From NCBI RefSeq assembly GCF_014193255.1, contig NZ_JACHZB010000009.1, forward strand, positions 124,001-188,000: 64,000 nt of DNA, written 5' to 3'. Below are positions 35,501 to 44,272 of the stretch, piece after piece. The translations under genes and the position numbers were made by a program. Every line of letters starts with the position of its first letter. Position 1 is the stretch's first letter. Below the pieces are notes generated by a model. The model was not told the DNA's origin. It saw only the letters and a program-made list of their open reading frames with translations, and did not search any database. The DNA comes from Rhizobium sp. BK196. GTDB lineage: Bacteria; Pseudomonadota; Alphaproteobacteria; Rhizobiales; Rhizobiaceae.

Positions 35501-35866
35501 GGGATGCTGGTCGGAGGTGTGATTGATCACCAGTTCGATGATCACCTTGATATGGCGCTCGTGGGCGGCTGCGACGAACCGGCGGAAGTCGTCGAGTGTC
35601 CCGTAGTCGGCGCTGACATTGCGGTAATCGGCAATGTCGTAGCCGTCGTCGCGGCGGGGCGAAGGAAAGAAGGGAAGAAGCCAGATGGCATTGACGCCGA
35701 GCGAGGCGATATAGTCGAGCTTCTGATAGAGGCCTTCGAAATCGCCGATGCCGTCGCCGTTGGCGTCATAAAAGGACTTGATGTGCAGTTGATAGATGAT
35801 CGCGTCCTTGTACCAGAGCGCATCGTCGGTTGTCGGTTTCCGGTCTTCTACGAAGGCTGCATCCAT
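32573..35866 (-). CDS. treS: trehalose synthase - maltokinase fusion (TreS-Mak/Pep2)
   Basis: A 1097-residue two-enzyme fusion. Residues 1-560 are trehalose synthase (GH13) with IWLLPFFPSPRRDDGYDIAD, nucleophile GFRLDAIPYL, acid LLAEANQWPED and FLRNHDELTLEMV. The C-terminal half is a maltokinase with SKRRWFGAKDQAL at its start and the phosphotransfer motifs AHGDFHLGQVL and VIIDFEGEPARN. It converts trehalose to maltose and then to maltose 1-phosphate. AGGAG lies nine bases before the ATG at 35866, one base after the glgE stop. The fusion couples the two steps feeding GlgE. Confidence 0.93.
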   Translation of the reverse strand: MDAAFVEDRKPTTDDALWYKDAIIYQLHIKSFYDANGDGIGDFEGLYQKLDYIASLGVNAIWLLPFFPSPRRDDGYDIADYRNVSADYGTLDDFRRFVAAAHERHIKVIIELVINHTSDQHPWFQRARQAPAGSPEREFYVWSDNDHKFPETRIIFLDTEKSNWTFDPVAGAYYWHRFYSHQPDLNFDNPKVMEELIDIMRFWLETGIDGFRLDAIPYLVEREGTNNENLPETHAILKQIRAALDATHPGVMLLAEANQWPEDTREYFGDGDECHMAFHFPLMPRMYMAIAKEDRFPITDIMRQTPDIPETCQWAIFLRNHDELTLEMVTDAERDYLWETYASDKRARINLGIRRRLAPLMERDRRRIELMNALLLSMSGTPVVYYGDEIGMGDNIYLGDRDGVRTPMQWSPDRNGGFSRADPARLVLPPVADPLYGFEALNVEAQVADAHSLLNWTRRMLALRRRHSAFGRGSLRFLTPSNRRILAYLREYGDEVILCVANLSRLPQAVELDLSAFEGRIPIELTGMSPFPPIGQLTYLLTLPPYGFFWFQLNSEADGPAWRTAPPEQLADFVTVVIRRNLSELVEQPQHAAMLSRDILPAYLSKRRWFGAKDQALQEARLVSATPIPFADGVVLGELEAVLPDHVESYQLPLAAEWDDTPPNVLGQQLSLARIRQGRRVGFLTDGFAVETMARGILRGLRDRSVVSGRTGQIEFIGTDTLDRLSLSDDMPIHWLSAEQSNSSLIVGDAAMIKLIRHVFVGIHPEVEMTRYLTQHGYEHTAPWLGEVARTDREGRRSTLIIVQGAIRNQGDAWNWMLANLRRVADEIVMTEVAVEMADEQLRPLVNFVAMIGERLGELHVLLSRPTDDEAFSPRRADESDVETIRKSVTGEIAYAFSKLTDLGAEIDEGMGGPAGSLLQRRDTIIELAGALADGAKGTLLTRAHGDFHLGQVLVTEGDAVIIDFEGEPARNLAERRAKTSPLRDVAGLLRSLDYLSATAKLENDAISDHHDARRREVISRFGAKAEQVFLQAYVQALSASADLPNSEAEVRRILDVFLLEKAAYEIAYEARNRPKWLPIPLNGFANILTRLSESPS

Positions 35867-35867
35867 T

Positions 35868-38800
35868 TCAGGCTTCTCCTGCCCTGACCCGCCATATAGC
35901 GAAGGGCAAATGGGCCGGGTCCAGCCTGATCGTTTGCCACTTTCCGGTGCGCTTGAAATTCTGGCCGCTGACAAGGTCCTCGAGTGCCAGCGCGCTCATA
36001 TCGCCGAGGCCGAACTTCCAGAGCGGAAACTCGACGCTGCTCTCCTCGATTGCGTGCGGGTTGAGAGTGACGGCGATCAGGAGCACATTATGACGCTCGG
36101 CATCTGCTTTCTCGAAGAACATGACGTTGCTGTTCGATGAGGGCAAAAGCGTCAGACCGAGATGCGAATGGAGTGCAGGGTTGTCCCTGCGGATGCGGTT
36201 GAGCATGGCGATTTCCGCCTTGATGTTGCCGGGGCGGTCGTAATCCCAGGCGCGGATCTCGTATTTTTCGCTGTCGGCATATTCCTTACGCTTTGCGTCG
36301 GGGCGTCCTTCGCAAAGCTCGAACCCGTTGTAGACGCCCCAAAGGCCCGACAACGTGGCGGCAAGCGCGGCGCGGATCAGATAGGCAGGCCGCGGCGCGT
36401 TCTGCAGGAAGTCTGGATTTATGTCGTGAGTATTGACGAAGAAATGCGGCCGGAAGAATTCCCGCACCTCGCTTGCGGTAAGCTCGCTCATATATTGCTC
36501 GAGCTCCCACCTTTCGTTGCGCCAAGTGAAATAGGTATAGGATTGCGAGAAGCCGATCTTGGCCAGCCGGTACATGACCTTCGGGCGCGTGAAAGCCTCT
36601 GACAGAAAAATGACGTCGGGGTGGCGCGCGCGAATGTCGCCGATCAGCCATTCCCAGAACGGAAAAGGCTTTGTGTGCGGATTGTCGACGCGAAAAAGCC
36701 TGACGCCTTCGTCGACCCACATCTCGACGATATCGCGCAGTTCCACCCACAGGTCCGGAATCGCATCCTTGGCATAGAAATCGACGTTGACGATATCCTC
36801 GTATTTCTTCGGAGGGTTTTCGGCGTAACGGATGGTGCCGTCCGGGCGCCAGTCAAACCAGCCGGGATGTTCGCGCAGCCACGGATGATCGGGCGAGGCC
36901 TGGATAGCGAGATCGAGGGCGATCTCCAGCCCAACCTTTCTCGCTTCATCGACCAGACGTTCGAAATCGTCGAATTCGCCGAGCTCGGGGTGAATTGCCT
37001 CATGGCCACCGGCTTCCGAGCCAATGGCGTAGGGGCTGCCCGGATCGTTGGGTGTGGCGACGAGAGAATTGTTGCGGCCCTTCCGGTTGGTGCGGCCGAT
37101 CGGGTGGATCGGCGGAAAGTAGAGAACGTCGAAACCCATATCGCGAATGGCCGGCAGACGGGGTATTACGTCCTCGAACGTGCCGTGACGGTTCGGATCG
37201 CCGCTCTGCGATCGCGGGAAGATCTGGTACCAGCTGGCAAATCCGGCCTCGCGCCGCTCCGATTCAACGCCATAGACTGCTGTGCGGCAGGAAAAGGGGC
37301 GCCTGTCGGCGCGTGCCATCAGCTCGGCGGTGCGCGGTCCCAGGAGTAAATCGAGCTTTGCGACGCCCTCCCGACGCTCGAGTTCGCCGAGGAGCGCTTC
37401 AAGCTCGCTGCGCTCCTCGGCCGCCATCGCCGGGGCCGGATCCGCCGCCGTCCTGCGTATCAACTCTTCCCCTTCGATGATTTCCAGTCTGAGGTCGAGG
37501 CGGGCTTCATGTTTCTTGACGAGCTCGTAGCGGAAGATCGCAAACGGGTTCTTCCAAGCCTCGACGCAGAATTGGAACCGGCCGACACGATCGAGAACGA
37601 AACTGCCCCTCCACCGATCGTTTTCGAAAAGGCCCATACGCGCTTCGCGCCACCCGTCTTGTCCGCGTGGGCGGAAGAGGAGCGCTGCCGACAGAAGATC
37701 GTGCCCGTCGGCGAAGATATCGGCCTCGACGACGACCGTCTCGCCGACAATGCGCTTGACCGGGAAGCGACCGTCGTCGACTGCCGGGGCGACTTTTTCG
37801 ATAGCGATGCGCGGCGAGGTTGTCGCCTTGTCGAGCGGCAGGTCTCCGTGCTCGGCGGTAATGGCGGCACGCGCCTGGGTTGGAATCAAACGGGCCTCGC
37901 CAGGCTTTAGGCGCAGCTCGGGCGTCGCTGCATCAACGGGCACGAAGGGTGCGACAGCTCGATTGAGAATGGTCTCCGCAAGGACGGCGGAACGACGAAG
38001 ATCTCGATTGACTGCAACCAGCTGTACCGAATGAGCGCTCCTGATGTCGGCCGAGTCGGCTTGCGTCATGACGGTCACATGGCTCGCGATCTCGCAATTG
38101 ACGAGTTGCTTCGCCCCGTTACGGCTGGATGCTATCAGATCGCGCAGTTCGTCAGTCAGATCGAAGGTGCCGTCGGCTCTGAGCCGACGCAGGCCCTCGC
38201 CATGCCCATGCGTCGGGTCGAGCGGCAGCACCGCTCCAAATTCGAAACCCATCGGCACGAGAAGACCGTCGCCGATCGCCACCGCCAGGCGCAGGGCGCG
38301 GCGCGACCGCCGCTCGCGGATCTCTCTGCTCTCCGTACCATGCGCAAGCCGCTTGCCGAAGGGCGGCTCCGGAAAGGCTATCTGCGGTCCGAGAGACTGC
38401 TGAAGGCGATACTCTTCGAGCATCCAGCTTTCCCGCAGGTCCCACCAGGCGAGCGAGGTAAATGTGGCGTCGAGCCCGCAATCGCGCAGGCTGTTTCGCA
38501 GGGCAAAGGCGGTGCCGGGCGTATAGGCAAGAAAACCCGTTGAGGGGTTGGCGGCCCGGGCAGCGGCGATCAGTTGCTGCCATTCGGCGATCTCCAGATT
38601 ATCCAGGCCGACAAGTCGGTAGCCAGCAATTCCGGCAGCAGCAAAGCGGGAAAGTCTCCTCTTCCACGCCTCGATCAGCCCGGGCGAGGTAGACGAGACC
38701 GGGTGACGGAATGGCATGAGCGGCGATCGCCGCGGGTCAAGAGACCGCAGGGTATTGTGGTTCACCTCGGTTCCTGGGCTGATCGTGAGGTCCAGCATCA

Positions 38801-39083
38801 ATTTGATACCGCGACCTTCGGCCTCGCCGGCCAGCATCGCAAGCGCCTCCTCGGCATCCCCAGCAAGGCCGAGGGCCGCATCGAGGCTGCCGTAGTCGTG
38901 CGGAAAGAACAGGCTTTCATCTGTCCTTTGAAACGGCGAGGCCGACAGCACGGTATCGAAGCCAAGAAGGGCTGCGTGGTCGAAAACCTCAAGCCAGCGG
39001 TCTCTGCCCGACAGCAGAAGCGGGTTGACATAGTAGATCCGCAGAGGTGGAGGGAAAGCGGTCGAAGAGATTGCTGTTGTCAT
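35868..39083 (-). CDS. glgE: alpha-1,4-glucan:maltose-1-phosphate maltosyltransferase GlgE with N-terminal amylase-like half
   Basis: A 1071-residue protein. The C-terminal 660 residues are GlgE: WYQIFPRSQSGDPNRHGTFE, LYFPPIHPIGRTNRKG, nucleophile in VRLFRVDNPHTKPFPFWEW, acid in VIFLSEAFTRPKV, and FFVNTHDINPDFLQ. It extends alpha-1,4-glucan from maltose 1-phosphate. The N-terminal 400 residues form a second amylase-like barrel (LALMLDLTISPGTEVNHN type segments, GYRLVGLDNLEIAEW) that lacks the canonical R-x-D nucleophile context and may be non-catalytic. Such long forms are known from rhizobia. The ATG at 39083 is used; a GTG sits one codon upstream. It heads the glucan operon. Confidence 0.9.
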   Translation of the reverse strand: MTTAISSTAFPPPLRIYYVNPLLLSGRDRWLEVFDHAALLGFDTVLSASPFQRTDESLFFPHDYGSLDAALGLAGDAEEALAMLAGEAEGRGIKLMLDLTISPGTEVNHNTLRSLDPRRSPLMPFRHPVSSTSPGLIEAWKRRLSRFAAAGIAGYRLVGLDNLEIAEWQQLIAAARAANPSTGFLAYTPGTAFALRNSLRDCGLDATFTSLAWWDLRESWMLEEYRLQQSLGPQIAFPEPPFGKRLAHGTESREIRERRSRRALRLAVAIGDGLLVPMGFEFGAVLPLDPTHGHGEGLRRLRADGTFDLTDELRDLIASSRNGAKQLVNCEIASHVTVMTQADSADIRSAHSVQLVAVNRDLRRSAVLAETILNRAVAPFVPVDAATPELRLKPGEARLIPTQARAAITAEHGDLPLDKATTSPRIAIEKVAPAVDDGRFPVKRIVGETVVVEADIFADGHDLLSAALLFRPRGQDGWREARMGLFENDRWRGSFVLDRVGRFQFCVEAWKNPFAIFRYELVKKHEARLDLRLEIIEGEELIRRTAADPAPAMAAEERSELEALLGELERREGVAKLDLLLGPRTAELMARADRRPFSCRTAVYGVESERREAGFASWYQIFPRSQSGDPNRHGTFEDVIPRLPAIRDMGFDVLYFPPIHPIGRTNRKGRNNSLVATPNDPGSPYAIGSEAGGHEAIHPELGEFDDFERLVDEARKVGLEIALDLAIQASPDHPWLREHPGWFDWRPDGTIRYAENPPKKYEDIVNVDFYAKDAIPDLWVELRDIVEMWVDEGVRLFRVDNPHTKPFPFWEWLIGDIRARHPDVIFLSEAFTRPKVMYRLAKIGFSQSYTYFTWRNERWELEQYMSELTASEVREFFRPHFFVNTHDINPDFLQNAPRPAYLIRAALAATLSGLWGVYNGFELCEGRPDAKRKEYADSEKYEIRAWDYDRPGNIKAEIAMLNRIRRDNPALHSHLGLTLLPSSNSNVMFFEKADAERHNVLLIAVTLNPHAIEESSVEFPLWKFGLGDMSALALEDLVSGQNFKRTGKWQTIRLDPAHLPFAIWRVRAGEA

Positions 39084-39442
39084 CACTCGGTCTGTCTCCG
39101 CCCAGTCGCATGAACAGTCTTTGAAGATCGCCGAGGTGAACCTGCAGGCGCTTTACTTGTTCCCATTCAAGGCGACAGATGATGCACGCGGCGGGATGGA
39201 TCAGCTTGTCGGGTCGCCGCCCTTCAGACCGATAACGGAGGCGACCAACTCCTCGGGGCACGCTTGCGACCGCTCGTCGGCTACCATCCAGCCTGGGTTC
39301 TCGATGACAGCCTGTGTCGAGGGACCCGGCGACAGCACTCATCCTGCAGAACCAACGCGCGTTGAGCTTTTGACGTCGTATGAGCCGCCGAGACGGTTCT
39401 TACTCTACCCACGAGGGGAAGGATCGCCAGACAAGGCTGCCG
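39084..39442. other. promoter gap upstream of glgE
   Basis: About 360 bases separate glgE from the next minus-strand gene. I see no supported frame; a minus-strand stretch reading LEWEQVKRLQVHLGDLQRLF runs out of phase into glgE and may be the remains of a small gene. The glgE operon promoter should be here, but no clear -35/-10 pair can be named. Confidence 0.4.
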
Positions 39443-39727
39443 CTATCGTCTGGAGCCGATCACCCATGCGACGGCGGCCGTGACGGCGACGGCCGCTATC
39501 GGATTATCCTTGACCCAAGCCCTGATCGCGTCGAGGAGGTTTTCGCTGTCCGCCTTTTCGGATGCCGCCGGCGCGCCGGCAACGGAGGTAACCGAGTGCG
39601 AAACGGGATCAGAGGCTGGAAACGTATCCTCGAGTGCCTTGTCGAGGTCGCCGTCCTTTTCTTGCTGCTGCTTCCTTGCCTTGTCGAGTTCGTATGCTTC
39701 GACGGCCGGGGATTTTGATTGGCTCAT
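39443..39727 (-). CDS. small membrane-anchored stress-type protein (DUF883/ElaB-like)
   Basis: A 94-residue protein behind GGAGGAAGAC. The N-terminal part is hydrophilic (YELDKARKQQQEKDGDLDKA). The middle has the recurring alphaproteobacterial motif ALEDTFPASDPVS. The C-terminus is a single membrane helix, DNPIAAVAVTAAVAWVIGSR, ending in two arginines as in ElaB/YqjD/DUF883 proteins that tether ribosomes or other cytosolic partners to the membrane in stationary phase. Assignment to that role is by analogy. It neighbours another small protein on the same strand and the glucan operon, a stress-linked context. Confidence 0.75.
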   Translation of the reverse strand: MSQSKSPAVEAYELDKARKQQQEKDGDLDKALEDTFPASDPVSHSVTSVAGAPAASEKADSENLLDAIRAWVKDNPIAAVAVTAAVAWVIGSRR

Positions 39728-39926
39728 GTCTTCCTCCGTTTCTTCGCGGCCTAACGCCGCCGAAAACCTCGAAGTTCCCGGGAGGATTTTGTTTCTTGGC
39801 TTCCCCGTCTTATGGCTATGCAAGATTACCGGTATCTGTGGCGGTCCGCGTGACCGGGGAGCTAGACCGACTGCAGCGGACTGTCCCCGGCGCCCTTCGT
39901 ACGGCTCGCGGCGGCTTTTAGGAACC

Positions 39927-40190
39927 TTATTGCTCCACGGGCGGTGTCGGCGGTGGCGTTTTTGAGACTTCCTCGAGAAGTAGTCGGTATTCAGCAATCG
40001 GGACACGATCCTCATCGAATAGTTCGACAGAAATCATGTTGAGCGGAGCCTCCGGCAGTCCTTCGCAAGCCATCTGGGCGAGCGCCAACCTTGCCTCGCG
40101 CTTGGCATCGTCGAGACTTCGGAATTCGTGCGCGACTTCGGTTGGTTCGGGGTTTGTGCGATCGATGACCTGAAAGAGAAATTTCGGCAT
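39927..40190 (-). CDS. DUF6894-family small protein (87 aa)
   Basis: GGAGGTGGCC lies directly before the ATG at 40190. The product MPKFLFQVIDRTNPEPTEVA begins with the short beta-strand start of the DUF6894 family. A helix with DDAKREARLALAQMA and a final strand with ISVELFDEDRVPIAEYRL follow, and it ends in a proline-rich tail. Members are common in rhizobia and are often next to stress genes; none has a known reaction. The decayed copy at 29097-29324 shows the window once had two. No signal peptide or membrane helix. Confidence 0.75.
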   Translation of the reverse strand: MPKFLFQVIDRTNPEPTEVAHEFRSLDDAKREARLALAQMACEGLPEAPLNMISVELFDEDRVPIAEYRLLLEEVSKTPPPTPPVEQ

Positions 40191-40454
40191 GGCCACCTCC
40201 TTGGCGCAGAACATCAAGCAGGTCTCTTTGTTCCCGCAATGCGCAGCGGCAGCCGCTTCCAATGGCGATCGCAGCGGCCGATGACACCGCGGCTGTGACC
40301 GCTATCAACCAAACGTCGCCGAAAGGTTGCCGAACCGTTGCGTTCACTGCTTCATGTAGCACGGGAATTGTCCAAATATTCACCCCCAGCACCCAGCAAA
40401 AACCGTACGTTGAGCTCTTGCACGCCTTAGACCGCGACAAGGGAGGAGACGACG

Positions 40455-41528
40455 ATGGAGGCATCGCACGATATCTTGCTTTTAAATGCCAGGGACCTTG
40501 AGCACGACGATCGCGCACTGACGATCGCAGAGATTCACCTGGCCACGACGAACGCCTGGGATGAGATCCGATCGGGAACGGCACGCGGCGGAAAGACGGT
40601 TTTTTCGCTTTCGGAAGATGAGTTCTGGTCGAGGCCCGACTTCGCCCCCTTTAAGGAGGATTTTGCCGACGAGCGGCTCGGCTGGAAACTGTCGTCGCTC
40701 TATGGCGTCAACTCGAGATATGGCGGCGTCAAGATCATCGGCGCAAATGCGTTCAATCGGCGTCTTGGCCTACCGCGATCGACGTCGACCTTCATCCTCT
40801 TCGACAAATATACGCTTCGGCCGATCGCCATCCTCGACGAAACGGCTCTGTCGGCCGACCGGACCGGAACCTACGCGTCAATCGTCGCCGAGAAATGCCT
40901 GCGCCGGCAGGCCACCGCCTCCGTCTTCCTTCTGGGATCGGGGCCGGTCGCCCGCAGCGTGATCCGCTCGCTCACCTATTCCTGCGAAACCCGGATCGAG
41001 CAGATCTTCATCCGTAGCCGCAGGATCGAAAGCGCCCGTGCGCTGGCGATCGGGCTTTCGACCGAGACGAAGATCCCCCTCCTCTGCGTCGAGGACAACA
41101 GGGCGATGCGCGACTGCGCGCTCGTTATCACAGCAACCAATGCGCGCGCCCCGGTCTTTAGCGACGAGGAGCTTGCAGAGGATGCGACGACCCTGCATCT
41201 TGGCGGTGACGAGGCGCCGGCGGACTACCTGCGGCGCGTCCTGCGCTCCGGGCTCGTCATCTGCGACGACCTACCGACCGTCTCGCGTCGCAACTCGCAG
41301 AGCATCGCGTTGCATTTCTCTCGCCAGGGCCTATCGCTGGAAGCCGTCGGGCCGCTGATCGGCATTCGCTCGCTTTCAGATATGCAGGACTGGTCTTTGG
41401 ATGCGGATGGTCCGACCTGCATCACCTGCGTAGGCCTGCCCATGCTCGATCTTTTCGTTGCCCAGGCAAGCTACGAGAAATATTGCCAGGCCGCAGATGC
41501 CGATCGGATCGCCGCATGCACTGTCTGA
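40455..41528 (+). CDS. ornithine cyclodeaminase / mu-crystallin family protein
   Basis: A 357-residue Rossmann-fold protein behind GGGAGGAG. The dinucleotide-binding loop is VFLLGSGPVARSVIRSL. The N-terminal part has RGGKTVFSL and YGVNSRYGGVKIIG, matching the substrate-binding half of the family, and the end has LDADGPTCITCVGLPMLDLF. Members are ornithine cyclodeaminases, ketimine reductases or opine-type dehydrogenases. The distinction needs residues I cannot align here. It overlaps the MmgE/PrpD-family gene by 13 bases, so both act in one route. No importer adjoins it. Confidence 0.85.
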   Translation: MEASHDILLLNARDLEHDDRALTIAEIHLATTNAWDEIRSGTARGGKTVFSLSEDEFWSRPDFAPFKEDFADERLGWKLSSLYGVNSRYGGVKIIGANAFNRRLGLPRSTSTFILFDKYTLRPIAILDETALSADRTGTYASIVAEKCLRRQATASVFLLGSGPVARSVIRSLTYSCETRIEQIFIRSRRIESARALAIGLSTETKIPLLCVEDNRAMRDCALVITATNARAPVFSDEELAEDATTLHLGGDEAPADYLRRVLRSGLVICDDLPTVSRRNSQSIALHFSRQGLSLEAVGPLIGIRSLSDMQDWSLDADGPTCITCVGLPMLDLFVAQASYEKYCQAADADRIAACTV

Positions 41529-42862
41529 GCCGCGTTCTTGCCGATCATGTATGCCGGGCCCAGACCGCTTATCCGGCCGAACTCAACGATGTCGCCCGAC
41601 GCTGCATCCTGGACCTCGTCGGTGCAGCTGTTGCCGGCGCCGACATGCCAGGCGCCGTTGCGGCGCGCTCCATCGCCACCTCCGTTTTTGGAAGTGGCAC
41701 CGACACGATCTGGCTGAAGGGCAGCAGTTCGCCGGCCGGCGCGCTGTTCTGCAATTCGACAGCTGCGACTGCCCTCGACATCGATGATGGACATCGTGCG
41801 GCTCGCGGCCATCCGGGTGCAGCAGTCATTCCGGCGGCTCTGATGTTGGCAGGTCACGCCGGCGCTACCGGCGCAGAACTCTTGAGCGCCGTCATCTGTG
41901 GCTATGATGTCGGGGTGCGGATTGCGGCGGGCCATATCGCCGAACGGATCAGGACGCGACAGTCGGGGCGCTGGGCAAGCTTTGCGGCCGCCGCAACGGC
42001 CGGCCGTCTGCTCCGGCTCGATCCCGATTGCCTTGCCCACGCGCTCGCGATCGCCGGCGTGCTTGCGCCCAACCAGCTTGCCAACGGCAGCTCTGGCTAT
42101 TCGAAAATGACCGGCAACGACGTGAAGGAAGGCATTGCCTGGAGCAGCGTTCTCGGACTGACGGCAGCTCATCTGGGAGGTGCCGGGTTTACCGGTCCGT
42201 TGGATATTCTCGATCATTCCGACTATTACGACGGCGCGCGCATCGTGGCAGATCTCGGCCAACGATGGGAAATCGGCGATACCTATTTCAAGCCATATGG
42301 TTGTTGCCGCTATATTCATGCAGCTCTCGACGCCTATGGCGAAATCGCCGCAGCGGATACGATCGACGCCGAGGACATCGTCGAGATCGAGGTTCAGAGC
42401 TTTTCCTGGGTTCAAAAACTCGCAAACAGTCTCGAACCGCAAAGCCTGATCGACGTGCAATACAGCCTTCCCTATTGCCTGGCGATTTTTGCGATCGACG
42501 GCAGCCAGGCCTTGTCGCCGATTGATGTCAGCACGATTGGACGCAAAGACCTGCAGCGGTTGGCACGCAAAATCCGATTGACTGTCGATCCGCAGATCGA
42601 TCGATCTTTCCCGGCGCAGACCCTGGCGCGGCTGATCGTCAGCACGCGGACCTTGCAGCTTGTCTCTTCGGTCCACACGCCGGTCGGAGAACCGACGAGA
42701 CCGATGGATTGGCCGGCCATCGTGCAGAAGTTCAAGACCGTCACCCGGCATCGCCTTCAGGAGAGGCATCAGCAGGAGCTTATAGACGCCGTCGCAGCAA
42801 TACCGGAGGGAAACCCAGTCGCAATCACCAGATCCCTTGAGAGCCTGACGAAGTCGTCCTAA
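41516..42862 (+). CDS. MmgE/PrpD family protein
   Basis: A 448-residue protein of the MmgE/PrpD (2-methylcitrate dehydratase, aconitate decarboxylase, iminodisuccinate epimerase) family. The diagnostic helical N-terminal part includes DVARRCILDLVGAAVAGADM and STAATALDIDDGHRAARGHP; the C-terminal part has YFKPYGCCRYIHAALDA. The ATG at 41516 overlaps the upstream stop, giving coupled translation. With an OCD-family enzyme the substrate may be an amino-acid derivative rather than methylcitrate (inference). It converges with the amidohydrolase gene, sharing the last four bases. Confidence 0.87.
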   Translation: MHCLSRVLADHVCRAQTAYPAELNDVARRCILDLVGAAVAGADMPGAVAARSIATSVFGSGTDTIWLKGSSSPAGALFCNSTAATALDIDDGHRAARGHPGAAVIPAALMLAGHAGATGAELLSAVICGYDVGVRIAAGHIAERIRTRQSGRWASFAAAATAGRLLRLDPDCLAHALAIAGVLAPNQLANGSSGYSKMTGNDVKEGIAWSSVLGLTAAHLGGAGFTGPLDILDHSDYYDGARIVADLGQRWEIGDTYFKPYGCCRYIHAALDAYGEIAAADTIDAEDIVEIEVQSFSWVQKLANSLEPQSLIDVQYSLPYCLAIFAIDGSQALSPIDVSTIGRKDLQRLARKIRLTVDPQIDRSFPAQTLARLIVSTRTLQLVSSVHTPVGEPTRPMDWPAIVQKFKTVTRHRLQERHQQELIDAVAAIPEGNPVAITRSLESLTKSS

Positions 42863-44259
42863 GCGCCTTCTGACATCCCCTGAGATGAAATGGAGTTGAA
42901 TCGGAGCTCTCCATTGGAAACGACAATTCTGCCAGCGCACAGGACGTCGCGGACCCGGGCGAGATTGTGGGAGTGGCAGATGAGGATGTCGGCTCGCTTG
43001 CCTCTGGCGATCAAGCCGCGGTCGCCCGCAAGCTCAGGAAAGATACGCGCCACGTTTCCCGTCGCCTTGGCAATTGCTGCTGCGGGCAGGCACAGCCTCT
43101 TTCTCACCAGCCGATGAACCGCCTCGAGGATACCGTCCCAGTCACCGCCGGCAAAGTCGGTCGAAATCGTATCGACAAGACCGGCTTCGACAAGTGCATC
43201 GAAATTGCCTGGTCCATTGCGCCAACGTGTTGAAATGCAGTCGAGTGTCGAAACGTCGATGCTGGCGCCGAGATCGCGCAGCGCCACGGCGGTCTCCAAG
43301 GCTTCCTTTGTCGTGAACGAGGGATGGTTGCTGTGGCCGGCGACGATCCTCGCTCTCGGATGGGCTCTTGCAAGATCGATCAGCTGGCTGGCCGTTGGTG
43401 CTGCGTTGTGGAAAATGGCCGGCATTGCGGTGCGGGTCGCCTCGTCGGCAATTTCGGCAAAACCCCTTCGTGCGAGCGCTACTGGCGGCATCACAGTCTC
43501 GCGGATCAGACCGGAGAGGCTTTTGACCGTGAAATGCCGCCCGAGCCCGTTCTCCTCGATCAGCCGCGCCAACGCTTCGCCGCCCGGATTGTCCGCCCCG
43601 TTTAGATTGCGCCCGAGCGTTGATTCTTTGAGGAGCCGCGCCAGATTCGGATGCACGACCAGCCCGCAGGCTTTTTTAATCGCGGCAGGAAGAATGCGGT
43701 AGTCCTGGGCGCCGCCGCCAAGCGTCTGGCCCCCGCCCGCCTCGCCGAGCGCCTTGGCGCCGCGGCTAAGAAGGTCATCGATCCTTGCTGCCAGATGTCT
43801 GCCCGAGAGCCCCGCGCCGTCGACCGCCCGGGCAGCGGCGAGGCTGGCTGGCGTGTGGGCGGTGCTGATATGGATGTCGAGCGGATGGCCTCCATTCGGG
43901 CCGGCATCGATCTCGTCATCAAGCGCAAGGCCGCAGACGTTTAGCAGCGTCGTCGTGCCAGACAGGAGATGGCGGTTACGCTGGTAGTCGACCTCTCTTT
44001 GATCGAAGGGTGCTGATCCGCTTGGCATTGAAGGACCGAAGACGCAGCCATGCGCGTGGGCGTTGATCACTCCCGGCAGGACGCTGCATCCCGACGCGTC
44101 CAACACGAGATAGTCCGGGGAGAGCGAAGGCAGATCGACCTCTACGACCGCCTCGATCCGGCCATTTGCAAGAAGCACGCTCGCCTTGTCGAGCACGGTT
44201 ACGCCGTCACCGGTGATGACGCTCGCATTGATGATCGCGATCGGACGGATCTGGCTCAC
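42859..44259 (-). CDS. amidohydrolase family protein
   Basis: A 466-residue metal-dependent hydrolase. The HxH pair is in PGVINAHAHGCVFG, a later histidine in VAGHSNHPSFTTKE and the catalytic aspartate in ISTDFAGGDWDG. The C-terminus closes the small beta-sandwich (GLIARGKRADILICH). AGGAGG lies seven bases before a GTG at 44259 and decides the start; a longer frame to 44523 lacks it. The family removes amide or cyclic amide bonds. Its convergent position to the OCD-PrpD pair and close spacing to a response regulator suggest one functional locus. Substrate unknown. Confidence 0.85.
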   Translation of the reverse strand: MSQIRPIAIINASVITGDGVTVLDKASVLLANGRIEAVVEVDLPSLSPDYLVLDASGCSVLPGVINAHAHGCVFGPSMPSGSAPFDQREVDYQRNRHLLSGTTTLLNVCGLALDDEIDAGPNGGHPLDIHISTAHTPASLAAARAVDGAGLSGRHLAARIDDLLSRGAKALGEAGGGQTLGGGAQDYRILPAAIKKACGLVVHPNLARLLKESTLGRNLNGADNPGGEALARLIEENGLGRHFTVKSLSGLIRETVMPPVALARRGFAEIADEATRTAMPAIFHNAAPTASQLIDLARAHPRARIVAGHSNHPSFTTKEALETAVALRDLGASIDVSTLDCISTRWRNGPGNFDALVEAGLVDTISTDFAGGDWDGILEAVHRLVRKRLCLPAAAIAKATGNVARIFPELAGDRGLIARGKRADILICHSHNLARVRDVLCAGRIVVSNGELRFNSISSQGMSEGA

Positions 44260-44272
44260 AAGGTTCCCTCCT

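Noticed and set aside
34640..35887. Plus-strand open frame of 415 codons
   Set aside because: It is antisense to the trehalose synthase half of the fusion gene and has no domain of its own.
41471..42940. Minus-strand open frame of 489 codons
   Set aside because: It mirrors the MmgE/PrpD gene and is explained by high third-position GC. The plus-strand product has clear family motifs.
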